NCBI GenBank assembly: GCA_977017575.1
Contig: CDRNVI010000043.1
Span: forward strand, 620,001-684,000
Direction: 5' to 3'
Origin: Paramoeba atlantica
Lineage: Eukaryota > Discosea
Length of the DNA stretch: 64,000 bases
Position numbers and translations under genes: made by a program. How positions within the stretch are numbered: position 1 is the first letter of the stretch; each line of letters begins with the position of its first letter. Positions 35,909-46,690 of this stretch are shown here, one piece after another. Below the pieces are notes generated by a model that saw only the letters and a list, made by a program, of their open reading frames with translations, was not told where the DNA came from and searched no databases.

Positions 35909-36643
35909 TCATCTCCCCCATCCCCTCCTCCGTGACCACAAACACCCCCTCATCCCTCTCCCCCCCTCCACCCCCCCCTCCCGTCTCACCCCCTCCTGGA
36001 ACGTCCGGCTCCTCCTCGCCGCCCCCCGCGCCTTGCGCCACTCCCCGAGGTACAGCCGTTTCACCGCGCGCTCGTACGCCCCCTCATCACCGGACCACCA
36101 CGGGAGGAGGGTGTCCCCCGCGATGGGGTCCACCGCTGCCCCCCCCTCCCCCCCTTGCGCCCCTCTCACCTGTCTCCGGTACTGCAGCACCGACCCCCAG
36201 GCACCGCCGAGGACCAGCGCGACCGCGAGACACAGCGTGAGGAGGAACTCGAGGCCGCGGTGGAGCTGGGTGACCTCGTGGGTGTTGTGGAAGAGCTCGG
36301 CGGCGGTGGTGCCGGGGGACCAGGACGCGGGGGGCTCGTGGGCGAGCGCGGCGGCGATCTGCGTGTAGGCGGTTTCAAGCTCGTGGTAGGCCCGGGGGTC
36401 CCCCCCACAGAGGGGGTGGCGGAGACGACACTGGAGGAGGTAGTGGAGTTTGAGTTGGGGGAGGTCGTAGGTGGGGAGGGGACGGGGGAGGGCGAGGGTG
36501 CGTTGGTGGTGGGAGAGGGGGGGGGAGAGGGGGGTGGGGGTTACGGGTTTAGGGGTGGGGGGTGCGGCGGTGGGGGAGAGGAGGAGTGTGGTGGTGAGAG
36601 GGTTTCGACGGGAGTGGAGAAAGCGTTGGGGGGGTGGAGGCAT
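35909..36643 (-). CDS. J-like domain membrane protein (degenerate HPD)
   Basis: 244 aa, GC-rich DNA, ATG at 36641-36643. A Pro/Ser/Thr/Arg-rich leader (about residues 1-50) could be a mitochondrial presequence. The next segment (KLHYLLQCRLRHPLCGGDPR then AYHELETAYTQIA) follows helix II, the loop and helix III of J domains, but HPD reads HPL. One membrane segment follows (LEFLLTLCLAVALVLGGAWG). The C-terminal part is Arg/Gly-rich. A J-like co-chaperone or import-motor protein is a reasonable guess; the low-complexity DNA makes the call less sure. Confidence 0.55.
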   Translation of the reverse strand: MPPPPQRFLHSRRNPLTTTLLLSPTAAPPTPKPVTPTPLSPPLSHHQRTLALPRPLPTYDLPQLKLHYLLQCRLRHPLCGGDPRAYHELETAYTQIAAALAHEPPASWSPGTTAAELFHNTHEVTQLHRGLEFLLTLCLAVALVLGGAWGSVLQYRRQVRGAQGGEGGAAVDPIAGDTLLPWWSGDEGAYERAVKRLYLGEWRKARGAARRSRTFQEGVRREGGVEGGRGMRGCLWSRRRGWGR

Positions 36644-37789
36644 GGGTGGGGGGTAAGAAGAGGCACCTTGTGGTGATACCTTTAAAAGGTAAAAGAAGAG
36701 TTAACTTCTTTAAAAATAGAGTTGCAGAGAATACTGAAATGACGTATTTAGTATTCCAGTGGATGAAGAATAAAAGAAATGTATATTTCTTACTGTCGCC
36801 AACTACAAATTCGTTTTATAAAAATACGGGGCTATATCTATATCCACTTTATACAGTGGAGAACAAACCCCCCCCCTATGTACATACGTGTGAGGGGCTG
36901 CGGGTATGACCCCGCTTGATCTCACGTGATCTCGTTTTGAGATTGCCCAACCACCCTCCGGAGCCGAATAGTGAGGTCGATAGGTCTCCCTATAAAACTC
37001 GCCAATCTCCTGCAATATCTGACCCTCTGTTGAAGCGAGCACTCGATCTTATTGATCAAACAACAAGGAATGAAACCTATGGTATCGCTTCTTGGGGCCA
37101 CCTTCTTGTAGGAGACGGTTTCAGATGCTCCCGTCGCGCTCTGATACGTTCCCTCAAGAAGGAGGGTCGTTAAGTCGTTAAGCCCTATTACAGGGCGCTG
37201 GCTCAACATAAAGCTAAGCCAACACCCTGAGCTTTGGCCACTAAGGGCTGTGGGCTGCTCGATTTAAGTGTCGAGAACTTTCAATATTAGTAAGCCATTT
37301 GCTGTGCGAGCCAGCCATGTTTCCATGGCCTTGGCTTGTATCTCACTGATTAAATCAATGAATACTACCGGCGTCGCTTTAATCAGCAGCTTTGTATTTG
37401 TCTCCAATAAGAGATGGCCAGTTTTTGGGGAAACCCCCTAAAAAAAAGGCAGGCATCAGTACTGCATCACCGCCTGCTTGCTGGCACAGTTCGGGAGTGT
37501 CGAGTCTCAGCTTCAACGGCTTAGACTCCTCAGCTTCAACGGATCAAGTCCTCTAGAGTGGCACACCCTCGAGCGGACTTGACTCCTCAGCTTCAAAGGG
37601 CTAAACCTCAGCTTCAACGATCTCTTATCTCTCCGAATTATTGCCCTAGCCCCGTTTTCATGGGCTAGTTGCAAGCCGCAGATGTGCGGTACTCGACCCG
37701 AAATGCGGTATGAAGTTCCCCTTAGGGGCTCATCTTCAGAGTGCACTCCGGGTCCATCCGAGAAGAATCTCCTCTAAAACATTAGCCCG

Positions 37790-37850
37790 AATGGCACCCA
37801 CCCTAGTTGCCTAGTACCTTGTTATATTCGGTACCGGGCGGTGCCACCCA
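37790..37850 (-). ncRNA. paired RNA motif, member 2
   Basis: On the minus strand: GGTGGCACCGCCCGGTACC, loop, GGTACTAGGCAACTAGGGTG, then GGTGCCATT. The outer stem GGCACC/GGGTGCC replaces the GACACC/GGGTGTC of the copy at 43915, a compensatory pair change. Confidence 0.65.
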
Positions 37851-37866
37851 TTCTGCGTTGCCAGGA

Positions 37867-37919
37867 TGACAGCTACCCTACATATTTAGTGCCTCGTTAT
37901 GTTGGCACCGGGTAGTGTC
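37867..37919 (-). ncRNA. paired RNA motif, member 1
   Basis: On the minus strand: GACACTACCCGGTGCC, loop AACATAACGA, GGCACTAAATATGTAGGGTA. The inner stem GTGCC/GGCAC and the outer stem TACCC/GGGTA are nested. The TAG inside the motif ends a minus-strand frame (TTRCQHNEALNM). Confidence 0.6.
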
Positions 37920-38316
37920 GCGAAGGGAGTGGCGCAACGAGGGGGGCGAGGAGGACAGCGCGGTCGGTGAAGGGGGCGGCGAAGGAGGCGGCGGAGAGAG
38001 CGGCGGGGAAGGCGTCGGGGAAGAGAGAAGGCAGCGACAGAGGGCGACCAAGATGGCAGCGAGGGGGCGGCGAACGTGGCGCAGCGAGGGGGCGGCTGGG
38101 GTGAGGGGGGGCGCAACGAAGAGGGGGGAGCGAGGAGGGGGCGAAGGGAGCGCACAAGTCGGCACAGAAGGAGGACGTAGAATTGGGCGGCGAGGAGGGC
38201 AGCCAGAAGGGTGACCAGGAGGGCGGTGCGGGAGGGCGCAGCTGGGCGGTTTATTCTTCGCCCAGGAGGGGTGAAAGGGGTCATTGGGGGGGTGGGTCAA
38301 AAAATAAATTAGGTCA

Positions 38317-38340
38317 ACAACAAGGTACAACAAGGTACAC
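38317..38340 (-). other. tandem spliced-leader relic
   Basis: On the minus strand TGTACCTTG TTGTACCTTGTTG: two overlapping 3' ends of the leader in tandem, as left by repeated rounds of trans-splicing and retroposition. Confidence 0.6.
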
Positions 38341-39223
38341 ACAGATTGTTGCCTCATACGTTCCCTCAAGGAGGGTATCATATCCCGCACAGTCCCCCGA
38401 AACCCTGCACTCACAAAGGAGCACAAAAGGAAACCAGTAGAGCTATGCCAGGAGTTGGCAACATGGACCCCTGCTCAGCTTGAGGCTATCGTCTGGACAG
38501 ACGAGAAAAAATTTACTTGCGGGGGCAGCCGCAAAATAACCTACCTTTGCCGTCGTTCAGACCCCCCAACGGAGCACGCCGGTGAGCGGGAAAAGTGTTA
38601 GGGAGGCGACGATATTATGGTGTGGATGGGGGTCAGCATTAAGAGTTTCTTTTTTTATGAATTCCCTAATAAGGATCAACAGGGTAATAAAATTTCAGTG
38701 AATGGGGACCTTTTCAAAAAAAAGTGCTACAACGTAACGGTTTCTTATCTTTTTTACGAAGACATCGGGGGGCAGTCGTTGCTATGGATAATTGTACAAT
38801 TCACAATAGCACTCGTCGTACCTTTATTGACGAAGGGGTGAAGATGTTGCGTTGGCCACCCAAATCCCCAGATTTAAACTCAATAGAAAACATTTGGGGA
38901 ATGATGGACGAGCATAAAAACTCGCTTTGTCCAACGAATCGTGACTTCTTTTCTCAAATCGTGAAGATTTGAGACGAGCGATCGCTTCTGGGGTCGAAAA
39001 ATTAAAAGGGGGGCAATACAATGTATTTTTGAGGGCTTTAAAGAGTGTAAAACGTAATATCACATGACACGTAACTCTGTGAGAGCGTCTCGAATGCGGT
39101 ATTATTTCCCAAAATTGGCCGAGTTATAAGAATTTTGACCCCCATATTTTCGTGCACCCCCCTGTACATGTATGTTGACGAACAAGACTGATAACGGATA
39201 ATACTCACAAAGTTATAAACTGA

Positions 39224-39646
39224 TCACTCGTTCAATTTTTCCATCTTGCTTACTCTAGAAAGAATTTCTCCCTTTGAAGTCTCTTGTATTTCTCCTGCAA
39301 GGATAATTTCATCCACAACCATATGCACACGATGGTAATTGAAAATTATGTCAAGCTCACACACATTGCCGAAGTAGTGATCTAAAACTTCTACCAAAAG
39401 GTGTAGGAGTTCCAAATTTGCTAAGCTATTCGATTCCGAATCGGTGCACAAAATAAAGAATAGGCCAGCGTAACGACGGAAAACTATATTGAAATTTCCA
39501 TATTCATGAAAATTACAAGTGAGTTCTCGATTTCGCAGAAGTTTGTATAAATTCGCCTTCAATATTCGCCCATCAATATTTCTGGTGAACCACTTTTCGA
39601 GACGAGTTTTGCCCGCCTTATTTTGTATCAGTAGGCAATGAATCAT
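39224..39646 (-). CDS. AP2S1: AP-2 complex sigma subunit
   Basis: 140-aa longin-fold small chain of a clathrin adaptor. IQNKAGKTRLEKWF, FRRYAGLFF, FGNVCELDIIFNYHRVHMV and DEIILAGEIQETS match AP-2 sigma best; NVCELD and the tail are shared with AP-1 sigma, which is the alternative. It would bind acidic dileucine signals in endocytosis. The open frame starts at a TTG one codon upstream; the first ATG is at 39644-39646. Confidence 0.88.
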   Translation of the reverse strand: MIHCLLIQNKAGKTRLEKWFTRNIDGRILKANLYKLLRNRELTCNFHEYGNFNIVFRRYAGLFFILCTDSESNSLANLELLHLLVEVLDHYFGNVCELDIIFNYHRVHMVVDEIILAGEIQETSKGEILSRVSKMEKLNE

Positions 39647-39887
39647 CAAACAAAATTAATAAAAAATCATGTACAAAAACATGTGGAACTATCACACGCC
39701 TCGATAGGACGGCAGATGCATTGTCACTAACGTGAATACGAATAGATTTAAAGTCTGATTCGTGGTAAATCTCATAATTCGGAATGAACTGTGTTTTCGG
39801 TTTACATATTGATTTCACTGAATCATTTCAGGGTGTACATTGACTGACCGGATAGATTATTTATTCATGAACATATTAATATCATCT

Positions 39888-39945
39888 TATTCATCTACAA
39901 GCTATTCATCTACAAGCTATTCATCTACAGCTATTACAAGCTGCA
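39888..39945. repeat. short tandem repeat
   Basis: Three copies of TTCATCTACAAGCTA or a close variant, in the AP2 sigma-MetAP2 gap, which otherwise holds no gene (39647-39975). Confidence 0.7.
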
Positions 39946-39975
39946 TTCAATACCGAGCATAACTTGAAAACGTTT

Positions 39976-41188
<1,213 letters not shown>

Positions 41189-41560
41189 TTCGGTTTCAAA
41201 GTAGTGAGGTGCAAACAAATAGGTACTATTTTTCGTATAATGCCCAGTGAAAATGTATCAAAACAATTAAGAAAAAAATGAATTTTTCAGTTGGTTTTTA
41301 ATCCTGGGATACTATTCACAACTTAGAGGGCTGAAGCCTATGAAGGGCAAAACCTGGCAAACCCCGCAAAGTCCACTCTGACGTAGCGAAGAAAAGTACT
41401 TGGTCAAAAGTAGTGAAGGATAGTTGGCCTCCGTCGAGCCCCTTACTGACACTATTCTGATAACATTATTCGTTCTGCTTAAACATTTTCTTGCTCATCC
41501 GATTGGAATGTTTGCGAAACTTTTCTCTTGGAAGTTTGTCCCCCCTTTTGGAAGGGGGAG
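41189..41560. other. intergenic, no gene seen
   Basis: Boundary between the directional gene cluster and the repeat-dominated right part. No recognisable element. Confidence 0.45.
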
Positions 41561-41564
41561 TCCA

Positions 41565-41652
41565 GGGGGGGAGTCCAGGGGGGGGGTCAGGGGGGGTCCA
41601 GGGGGGGTCCAGGGGGGAGTCCAGTGGGGGTCCAGGGGGGGTCCAGGGGGGA
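41565..41652 (+). repeat. G-rich minisatellite
   Basis: About eight copies of GTCCAGGGGGG with small length changes. The G runs could form a G-quadruplex. Frames in it are low-complexity and not treated as genes. Confidence 0.8.
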
Positions 41653-42011
41653 CCACGCGACGTAAGCAAGCAAAGCGCGTCTTTTCATCATACTGAGAGA
41701 TATGCCCGGCACACAACCAAACGTCACGTAAACCAAGCACGTGACTGACGATACGGCAAACCGTACCACATCGTTCTCCCTGGAACCATGTAAATACAAG
41801 ATGAAACACAGAACCATGCAAACATAGATGTCTTAACAAAGAGATCTACAAGCTCCCCTGTTGCGCCATATAGAAAGCGCCATATAGAAAACTCTTGAGC
41901 TCGCAGCAAGACTTGTCCTTGAGCACCTCGAAAATTGGACCCACTGACTGCATATTAATCGACATATTGAAGAACTCTAGTACAACATGGTACACGCACA
42001 TTATGTAACCT
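41653..42011. other. no gene recognised
   Basis: No confident element; possibly the decayed continuation of the LINE fragment that follows on the minus strand. Confidence 0.3.
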
Positions 42012-42073
42012 TGTTGGCCAAATAATGTTTTATTGGGCGTGTGGTCAGGTTCCATTCTAGCTAAATGTCCCAC
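42012..42073 (-). pseudogene. LINE C-terminal fragment
   Basis: The minus strand reads GHLARMEPDHTPNKTLFGQQ, parallel to GHVARMGPERTPNKVLFG at 43535-43590. It is a remnant of the region downstream of the reverse transcriptase in LINE-type ORFs. Confidence 0.55.
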
Positions 42074-42079
42074 ATACCG

Positions 42080-42400
42080 AAGTATCTTGTTAATCTTGTT
42101 AATCTTGTTAATAAAAGGGGTCGGTGTCTACGCTGTAAATAATTACAGTTTCGACACACGTGTCGCTAAACGATATCCCCTCGAGGGAGAAAGCTCTCGT
42201 CAACCTCCCGTGAGCTCATTAAAATAATGAGCTAGAAAGTCAAATTTTGACTTTCCACCAGGGGAGGTCACTCGCTAGGGTACGCGGAGCTTGCGAAGCT
42301 CGCTCACCAGCGGCCTTCGAATATACCGAAGTATCCTTCTTTATACTCTGAAGATGAGTTCAAACGAGTGAATTAATCAGATAATTGCGCGATGCTCTTC
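42080..42400. other. hairpin-rich non-coding stretch
   Basis: Three tandem TTAATCTTG repeats at 42085-42108, then hairpins GAGCTCATT/AATGAGCT, GAAAGTCAAA/TTTGACTTTC and GAGCTTGCGAAGCTC (42205-42300). No ORF. Confidence 0.5.
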
Positions 42401-42479
42401 AATTAGGTGTTCGTTTCAACCCTCCCCCAATTCGAGAGCGCTTGTTTACTTACCAATTCGATTTATGCGGTGCGCGACC

Positions 42480-42590
42480 TAGGCACATGGACGGATGATT
42501 TCGTTGCTATCGCGACCATGCTGATCCAGGAGTTACGCACACACTATTGGGTAGCGGCTGGAGTGCCAGTCGATCGTGTTCAAGGCCCAA
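42480..42590 (+). pseudogene. gag fragment of a YR-type element
   Basis: It encodes LIQELRTHYWVAAGVPVDRVQ, close to IIEELRNHYWAAAGAPVEKVQ in the gag of the YR element at 49448-50476. Truncated on both sides. Confidence 0.7.
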
Positions 42591-42654
42591 CTGTGAGCGT
42601 AGCCCTGGGACCCCCCCCCGTTTATAATAGCCTCGCTTTTGCCTGAATGAACTT

Positions 42655-43140
42655 ATAAAAAAAAAAGGGGGGGGGGGTACAGTAAAGGGTACAGTAAAGA
42701 GGGGGGTGTAGTAAATTGGTGTAGTAAATTACTACATTTGAATTGAACATTACTACATCTTTTGCCGTAGTATGATGTGACGTACAGGGGCGGTTGTTGA
42801 TCTTGCCCCCTCCTGGGAATTTTTAATTTTTCTATCCGTTTTTGCTCATCTTTGCAGCATTGAAGAGATCTCGTTCCCCTAGCGAAGCTCTTTGCCACCT
42901 TTTTTTCATAGAGACCCGCTGATGCCCTGTCGGCGACTCGAAAGATGACAAAAATCGGAAATTTTGGATTTTTAATCATATTCAGAAAAAATGATTTCAA
43001 CAAAAAAAATGTTTGTCCTAGAAGAAGACCACAACGAATCAATATCCAGAAGGTCCTCCATTGTTTTGCAGTACGTTTCGAAGCCTATTGCAAACCGAAT
43101 CAATGGAGTTGAACACTTTTTTTTCTGTGCGATATTAGGG
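42655..43140. mobile_element. fragment of the 375-bp-unit MITE family
   Basis: Minus-strand GCTAGGGGAACGAGATCTC (about 42865-42890) repeats the motif found at 16440 and 16815. The left side is G-rich followed by GTACAGTAAAG repeats. No gene seen. Confidence 0.45.
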
Positions 43141-43177
43141 GGTATTTTTGCCCATTTTCTTTCCACCCTTCTACATA

Positions 43178-43192
43178 TTCTGTACCTTGTTG
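43178..43192 (+). other. spliced-leader relic
   Basis: TTCTGTACCTTGTTG, followed about 35 nt later by CCCCTTCACCCC as in other SL-tagged elements of the window. A Tc1-like helix-turn-helix fragment (43290-43430) follows. Confidence 0.65.
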
Positions 43193-43436
43193 CCCCCTTT
43201 ATTACTACCACTACTACTACTACATGTACCCCTTCACCCCCCTCGCGACGACGTTGACCGCCTTCCGATTCCCACGGCCAAAACAATTAGTCCAGACTTC
43301 ATTCCGCGAATACTTGCCATATATCGAGACATTATGCAACCGTACCATCAAAGCGACTATCCGCAAAGGAACAAAATATGGAACCAAGTTCTGTCTGCTA
43401 TGAAACTGTCTCTTGCAGAGGTCCGTCAATCCAGTG

Positions 43437-43450
43437 TCTGTACCTTGTTG
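43437..43450 (+). other. spliced-leader relic joined to a LINE 3' fragment
   Basis: TCTGTACCTTGTTG. The sequence right after it is the C-terminal part of a LINE ORF, so the leader is attached to a truncated body. Confidence 0.65.
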
Positions 43451-43883
43451 TATTTCACACAAGAAAACGCTAGATACTGCCGGTCTCGACAACTTGCAAA
43501 TTAAGATAGACACACGTACACTCCAATTCTCAGGACATGTAGCCCGCATGGGCCCTGAAAGAACACCCAACAAGGTACTCTTCGGCAATTACATGAAAAA
43601 ACATGCAAGGCCAGTCAAGTCAACAGCAGCGTATGAGAATACAATAAGAAATGCCCTAACGAGGACCGGAATGCCTACGGGCAACACATGGAAATATAGA
43701 GCCCAAAATAAAGTATCGTGGAAAACTGCTATAGAAGATTATCAAGAAGGTGGAAGGAAGAGAAAGAGGCGCAAAATACAAAACAACAAAATCCAAACAC
43801 ACAAGACTCTGAAATCAAGGTACGATCAAGGTCCCGCGGATGACACTACCCGGTGCCAACAAAACAAGGCACAAAATAACTAG
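43451..43883 (+). pseudogene. C-terminal region of a LINE ORF
   Basis: FSGHVARMGPERTPNKVLFG, RKRRKIQNNK and the end TTRCQQNKAQNN followed by TAG. The GHVARM block is common after the RT domain of LINE ORFs. No RT or endonuclease is present; the piece is 5'-truncated and carries an SL relic at its head. The last codons overlap the first RNA motif. Confidence 0.65.
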
Positions 43884-43893
43884 GGTAACGGTC
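43840..43893 (+). ncRNA. paired RNA motif, member 1
   Basis: GACACTACCCGGTGCC, AACAAAACAA, GGCACAAAATAACTAGGGTA: inner stem GTGCC/GGCAC, outer stem TACCC/GGGTA. It overlaps the LINE stop codon. Confidence 0.65.
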
Positions 43894-43914
43894 ACCCAGA
43901 CATCGCAGCGTGAG

Positions 43915-43973
43915 AATGACACCGCCCGGTACCGGATATAACAAGGTACTAAGAAACTAGGGTGGGTGTCATT
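43915..43973 (+). ncRNA. paired RNA motif, member 2
   Basis: AATGACACCGCCCGGTACC, loop GGATATAACAA, GGTACTAAGAAACTAGGG, then TGGGTGTCATT. The outer stem AATGACACC/GGGTGTCATT is nearly perfect, with GTACC/GGTAC inside. Confidence 0.7.
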
Positions 43974-44172
43974 CAGCATAATCTTTGGAGTGTGTTGTGT
44001 TTTTCACTTCAAAAGAAGTGTTTTTTTCATAAAGAATCTTTTCTTGTAGTATATAAAAGGGGTTAAAAAAGATAAGCTGGCTGCTCGCGCTCGATCTGGT
44101 CAAATCTTCGGATTTGACTTGCGTGCTGCGTGGCACAGCTCCTAGCAAGCGATAAGGGGGGGCTTGTCCTAG
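43974..44172. other. non-coding, hairpins
   Basis: Includes GTCAAATCTTCGGATTTGAC (44098-44117), a perfect stem with a TTCG loop. Confidence 0.5.
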
Positions 44173-45126
44173 GGAGGTAACATCTCCTCGGAGATATATT
44201 GCCTTTTTTCAATCAATCAATCAAAATCCAGTGTCAGACAAAGACGCCGAAGACCTCTACGAGACCCGTTTAATGACGACAAGGCGGAAGAAGAAGAAGT
44301 AGCGAAAGAGGACCGAAGAGCCATCAAGAGAGTAACACGTCTTGCCTTAGAAGGCTGCGTTTCCAAAGCATGTAAAGTACTTGATCGTTCGTTTCAGAAT
44401 AAGTCACTTACAGACCAAGAAACCATACAAAAGCTGCGAGACCTGCATCCGGAACAAAACAGCAAATTTGACGCACCCGAAGATGCACCCATCATAGCTG
44501 CAGTTTCGCCGATCGAAATTCGCAGCGCCAGCAAACGGTTGGCGAAAGGCGTCAGCCCGGGTCCCACAGGAACAACGGATAGTGTTATTAGACTACTGGT
44601 TGACGACGAGCCATGTTGTGGGAGTATGTGTCACATGATGGGGGACCTGATCAACGGATTTCTTTCACGCCAAGTGATGCAAAGACTTAATCGGGCCCGT
44701 CTGGTTGCAATAGCAAAACCCGACGGAGGAGTTCGGCCTGTAGCGATTGGCGAAATATTTGGTAAGCTAGCCGGCCTGATATTGCTGCAGAGGTATGAAA
44801 AAACGCTGGAACCCCTTTTTTCTCCAATGCAACAGGGGGTGTTTTCGCAGGCGGGGTGTGAAAGAATCGTCCACAAGCTACGCGACCGATATCGAGACGG
44901 TCACACGATTCTATCTGTCGACATGAGGAATGCATTTAACACCCCTTCAAGGACCGAAATGGCCAAAAGCGTCTTTGCATTTGCAACACTCAAACCTTTC
45001 CAGAGGTTCTTCACCGCCGAATACTCCGAACCCTCTGACCTGCTGTATTTCGGTTCTGATGGCAATTTAGCGAGCATTATACCGAAATCCACACCGAGGG
45101 GCCGCACAGGACATAAAAGAAAATAA
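44173..45126 (+). pseudogene. N-terminal half of an RLE-type non-LTR reverse transcriptase
   Basis: The frame is open from 44173. It parallels the RT copies at 59-64 kb through RLAKGVSPGPTGTTDSVIRL, ARLVAIAKPDGGVRPVA and ILSVDMRNAFNTPSR (first catalytic Asp). It ends in unrelated residues (RGRTGHKRK, stop) just before the conserved GVRQGSPLS block, so YxDD and the endonuclease are missing. No ATG at the head of the open frame. Confidence 0.8.
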
Positions 45127-45600
45127 CTATAAAGATGAAATAATAATTTATTTTCACATGAGTTCACCTATTCATATCATATACATGAAAAGCAAATTGA
45201 AACGTATGTAGCTTCTACATCATCTTGACAAAATAGGCCTTTCAAAACAAACAATATAAATTTATAATATATCACTATGTTAGCGGGTTGCACCCGCCAA
45301 ACCCGGCGGCAAAAAAAAAGTACGCGCTGTATTTTAAGCATATTGAGCGTTGAAAAAAACAATTCTATTCGTAAACTTCTAGAATTGCACTCCGGGAAAG
45401 AAACATTAATTTCACAAGTACATACTACTCGAGTCCTAATATTAATCTGCTATTGAAATATCTCAAAATATTTTAACATACATGTATTTCTCATTATCTT
45501 TTAAACCTACTATCCATCTGTATACTGAATTTCCAATATGATGCATCTTTCATTATTTGTACGCAAAATAATCAAATATTTTATACCTATCCTTTTCACC
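45127..45600. other. AT-rich, no gene seen
   Basis: Between the truncated RT and the next SL-tagged element. Confidence 0.5.
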
Positions 45601-45610
45601 TCCCAGAGAG

Positions 45611-45621
45611 GTACCTTGTTG
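45611..45621 (+). other. spliced-leader relic of the host gag element
   Basis: GTACCTTGTTG, 33 nt upstream of the gag-like ATG at 45655. Confidence 0.55.
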
Positions 45622-45817
45622 GCCTTTTTTCACTACTCATAGTTTAAAATTTTTATGGTTTCAACACGTTCTCAACTGGCGGATTCGTCTCAAGCTGCAC
45701 CTGAGTCGGGCCCGCTCTCTGAAGAACCTGTTATGGTTCAGCCTTGTGGTGGAGATAGCTTTACTGTGGGTACGGGGGAAGATTCGAACATTAATCAAAC
45801 CTTACAGATAATATTAC

Positions 45818-46062
45818 GAAATCCGCAGCGAGGCGTCCGAACATTCAATAAAGCAGAAACAATATAAAGTATCTAATTCCAGAAATACACACTTCTGTCT
45901 CTTTTCACTGAACATACAATATTTTTATAGAACAGGAATACATGTATACTACGATCTATAATGCGCACGCTAATAAGATAATAACTTGGTACCGAATCTA
46001 AAATCAATAATAAAACAAGTAAATACTATGTGAAGGGGCTAAGCCCCCCAACACTCGCAGCC
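45818..46062 (-). repeat. split direct repeat B2
   Basis: 245 bp, apparently identical to 46256-46500 (B1). Outer 3' end of the YR element. Confidence 0.93.
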
Positions 46063-46087
46063 GTGGCTGGGGGTTGGGTGGGTGGGC

Positions 46088-46255
46088 TTCGAAAACGTGT
46101 AGATTTTGTATTTGAATAGTCCCTAAGCACATACACATCCGTTAATAACTTTTCTAATGAATTTACGAAATCAATCAATCAACAGTCACATTTTCAATGA
46201 TAAGTAAAACTATACGTAATAAGCTCTCGCCTGAATTTCTTACCGTAAACTATTA
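46088..46255 (-). repeat. split direct repeat A2
   Basis: 168 bp, apparently identical to 50482-50649 (A1); it directly abuts B1. Confidence 0.93.
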
Positions 46256-46500
46256 GAAATCCGCAGCGAGGCGTCCGAACATTCAATAAAGCAGAAACAA
46301 TATAAAGTATCTAATTCCAGAAATACACACTTCTGTCTCTTTTCACTGAACATACAATATTTTTATAGAACAGGAATACATGTATACTACGATCTATAAT
46401 GCGCACGCTAATAAGATAATAACTTGGTACCGAATCTAAAATCAATAATAAAACAAGTAAATACTATGTGAAGGGGCTAAGCCCCCCAACACTCGCAGCC
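46256..46500 (-). repeat. split direct repeat B1
   Basis: 245 bp copy of B2, just downstream of the RNase H frame. Confidence 0.93.
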
Positions 46501-46690
46501 TACAACCCGCTCACGCGTAGCTATTGAGCTCCTTTCTCGCGTTTATCCAATGTCGCTTGTCATGATAGAATGCCAAAAAGGGTGACCAAACCTTCGTGAC
46601 ACGCTTTTCCGAGGAACTAGCCCTGCCTAGATTCTGAACTAAAGAAAACAATTTTTTTTTTTTTTTTTTAAAACTACATGTATATGAACG

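Larger units (their letters stand above)
37167..38355 (-). mobile_element. SL-tagged GC-rich retroelement with about 20-bp target duplication
   Basis: Flanked by direct repeats ATACGTTCCCTCAAG-GAGGG (37144-37166, with 3 extra bases, and 38356-38375), which duplicate Tc1 transposase sequence. On the minus strand it has a tandem SL relic near the 5' end, TTCACCCCT, a C-rich stretch (38220-37920) with only low-complexity frames, the paired RNA motif (37919-37790), then four CTCAGCTTCAACGG repeats (37505-37620) and hairpin-rich sequence to the 3' end. There is no poly(A) tail. Confidence 0.7.
36854..39160 (+). mobile_element. Tc1-like transposon split by a retroelement
   Basis: The putative ends TACAGTGGAG (36852-36861) and CCCCCCTGTA (about 39153-39162) are inverted. 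The transposase is in two parts. The N-terminal helix-turn-helix region is at about 36976-37166 (ending ALIRSLKKEG). The core is at 38356-38972 (LKEGIISRTVPRNP, VWTDEKKFTCGG, DIMVWMGVS, VAMDNCTIHNS, KSPDLNSIENIWGMM). A stop or frameshift near 38600 and others break the core. By my count 32 residues separate the second Asp from the Glu, fewer than the 34 of classic Tc1. Confidence 0.75.

Noticed and set aside
41570-41650. Gly-rich or Pro-rich protein genes
   Set aside because: Simple translation of a G-rich minisatellite in every frame.
43563-43580. Further SL relic (CAACAAGGTAC) on the opposite strand
   Set aside because: It codes for the conserved NKV of the LINE fragment (TPNKVLFG), so the match is by chance; the same holds for 42004-42016.
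43840-43973. Known self-cleaving ribozyme (hammerhead, HDV-like, twister)
   Set aside because: I could not place the conserved core of any of these classes on the motif; left as an unnamed structure.
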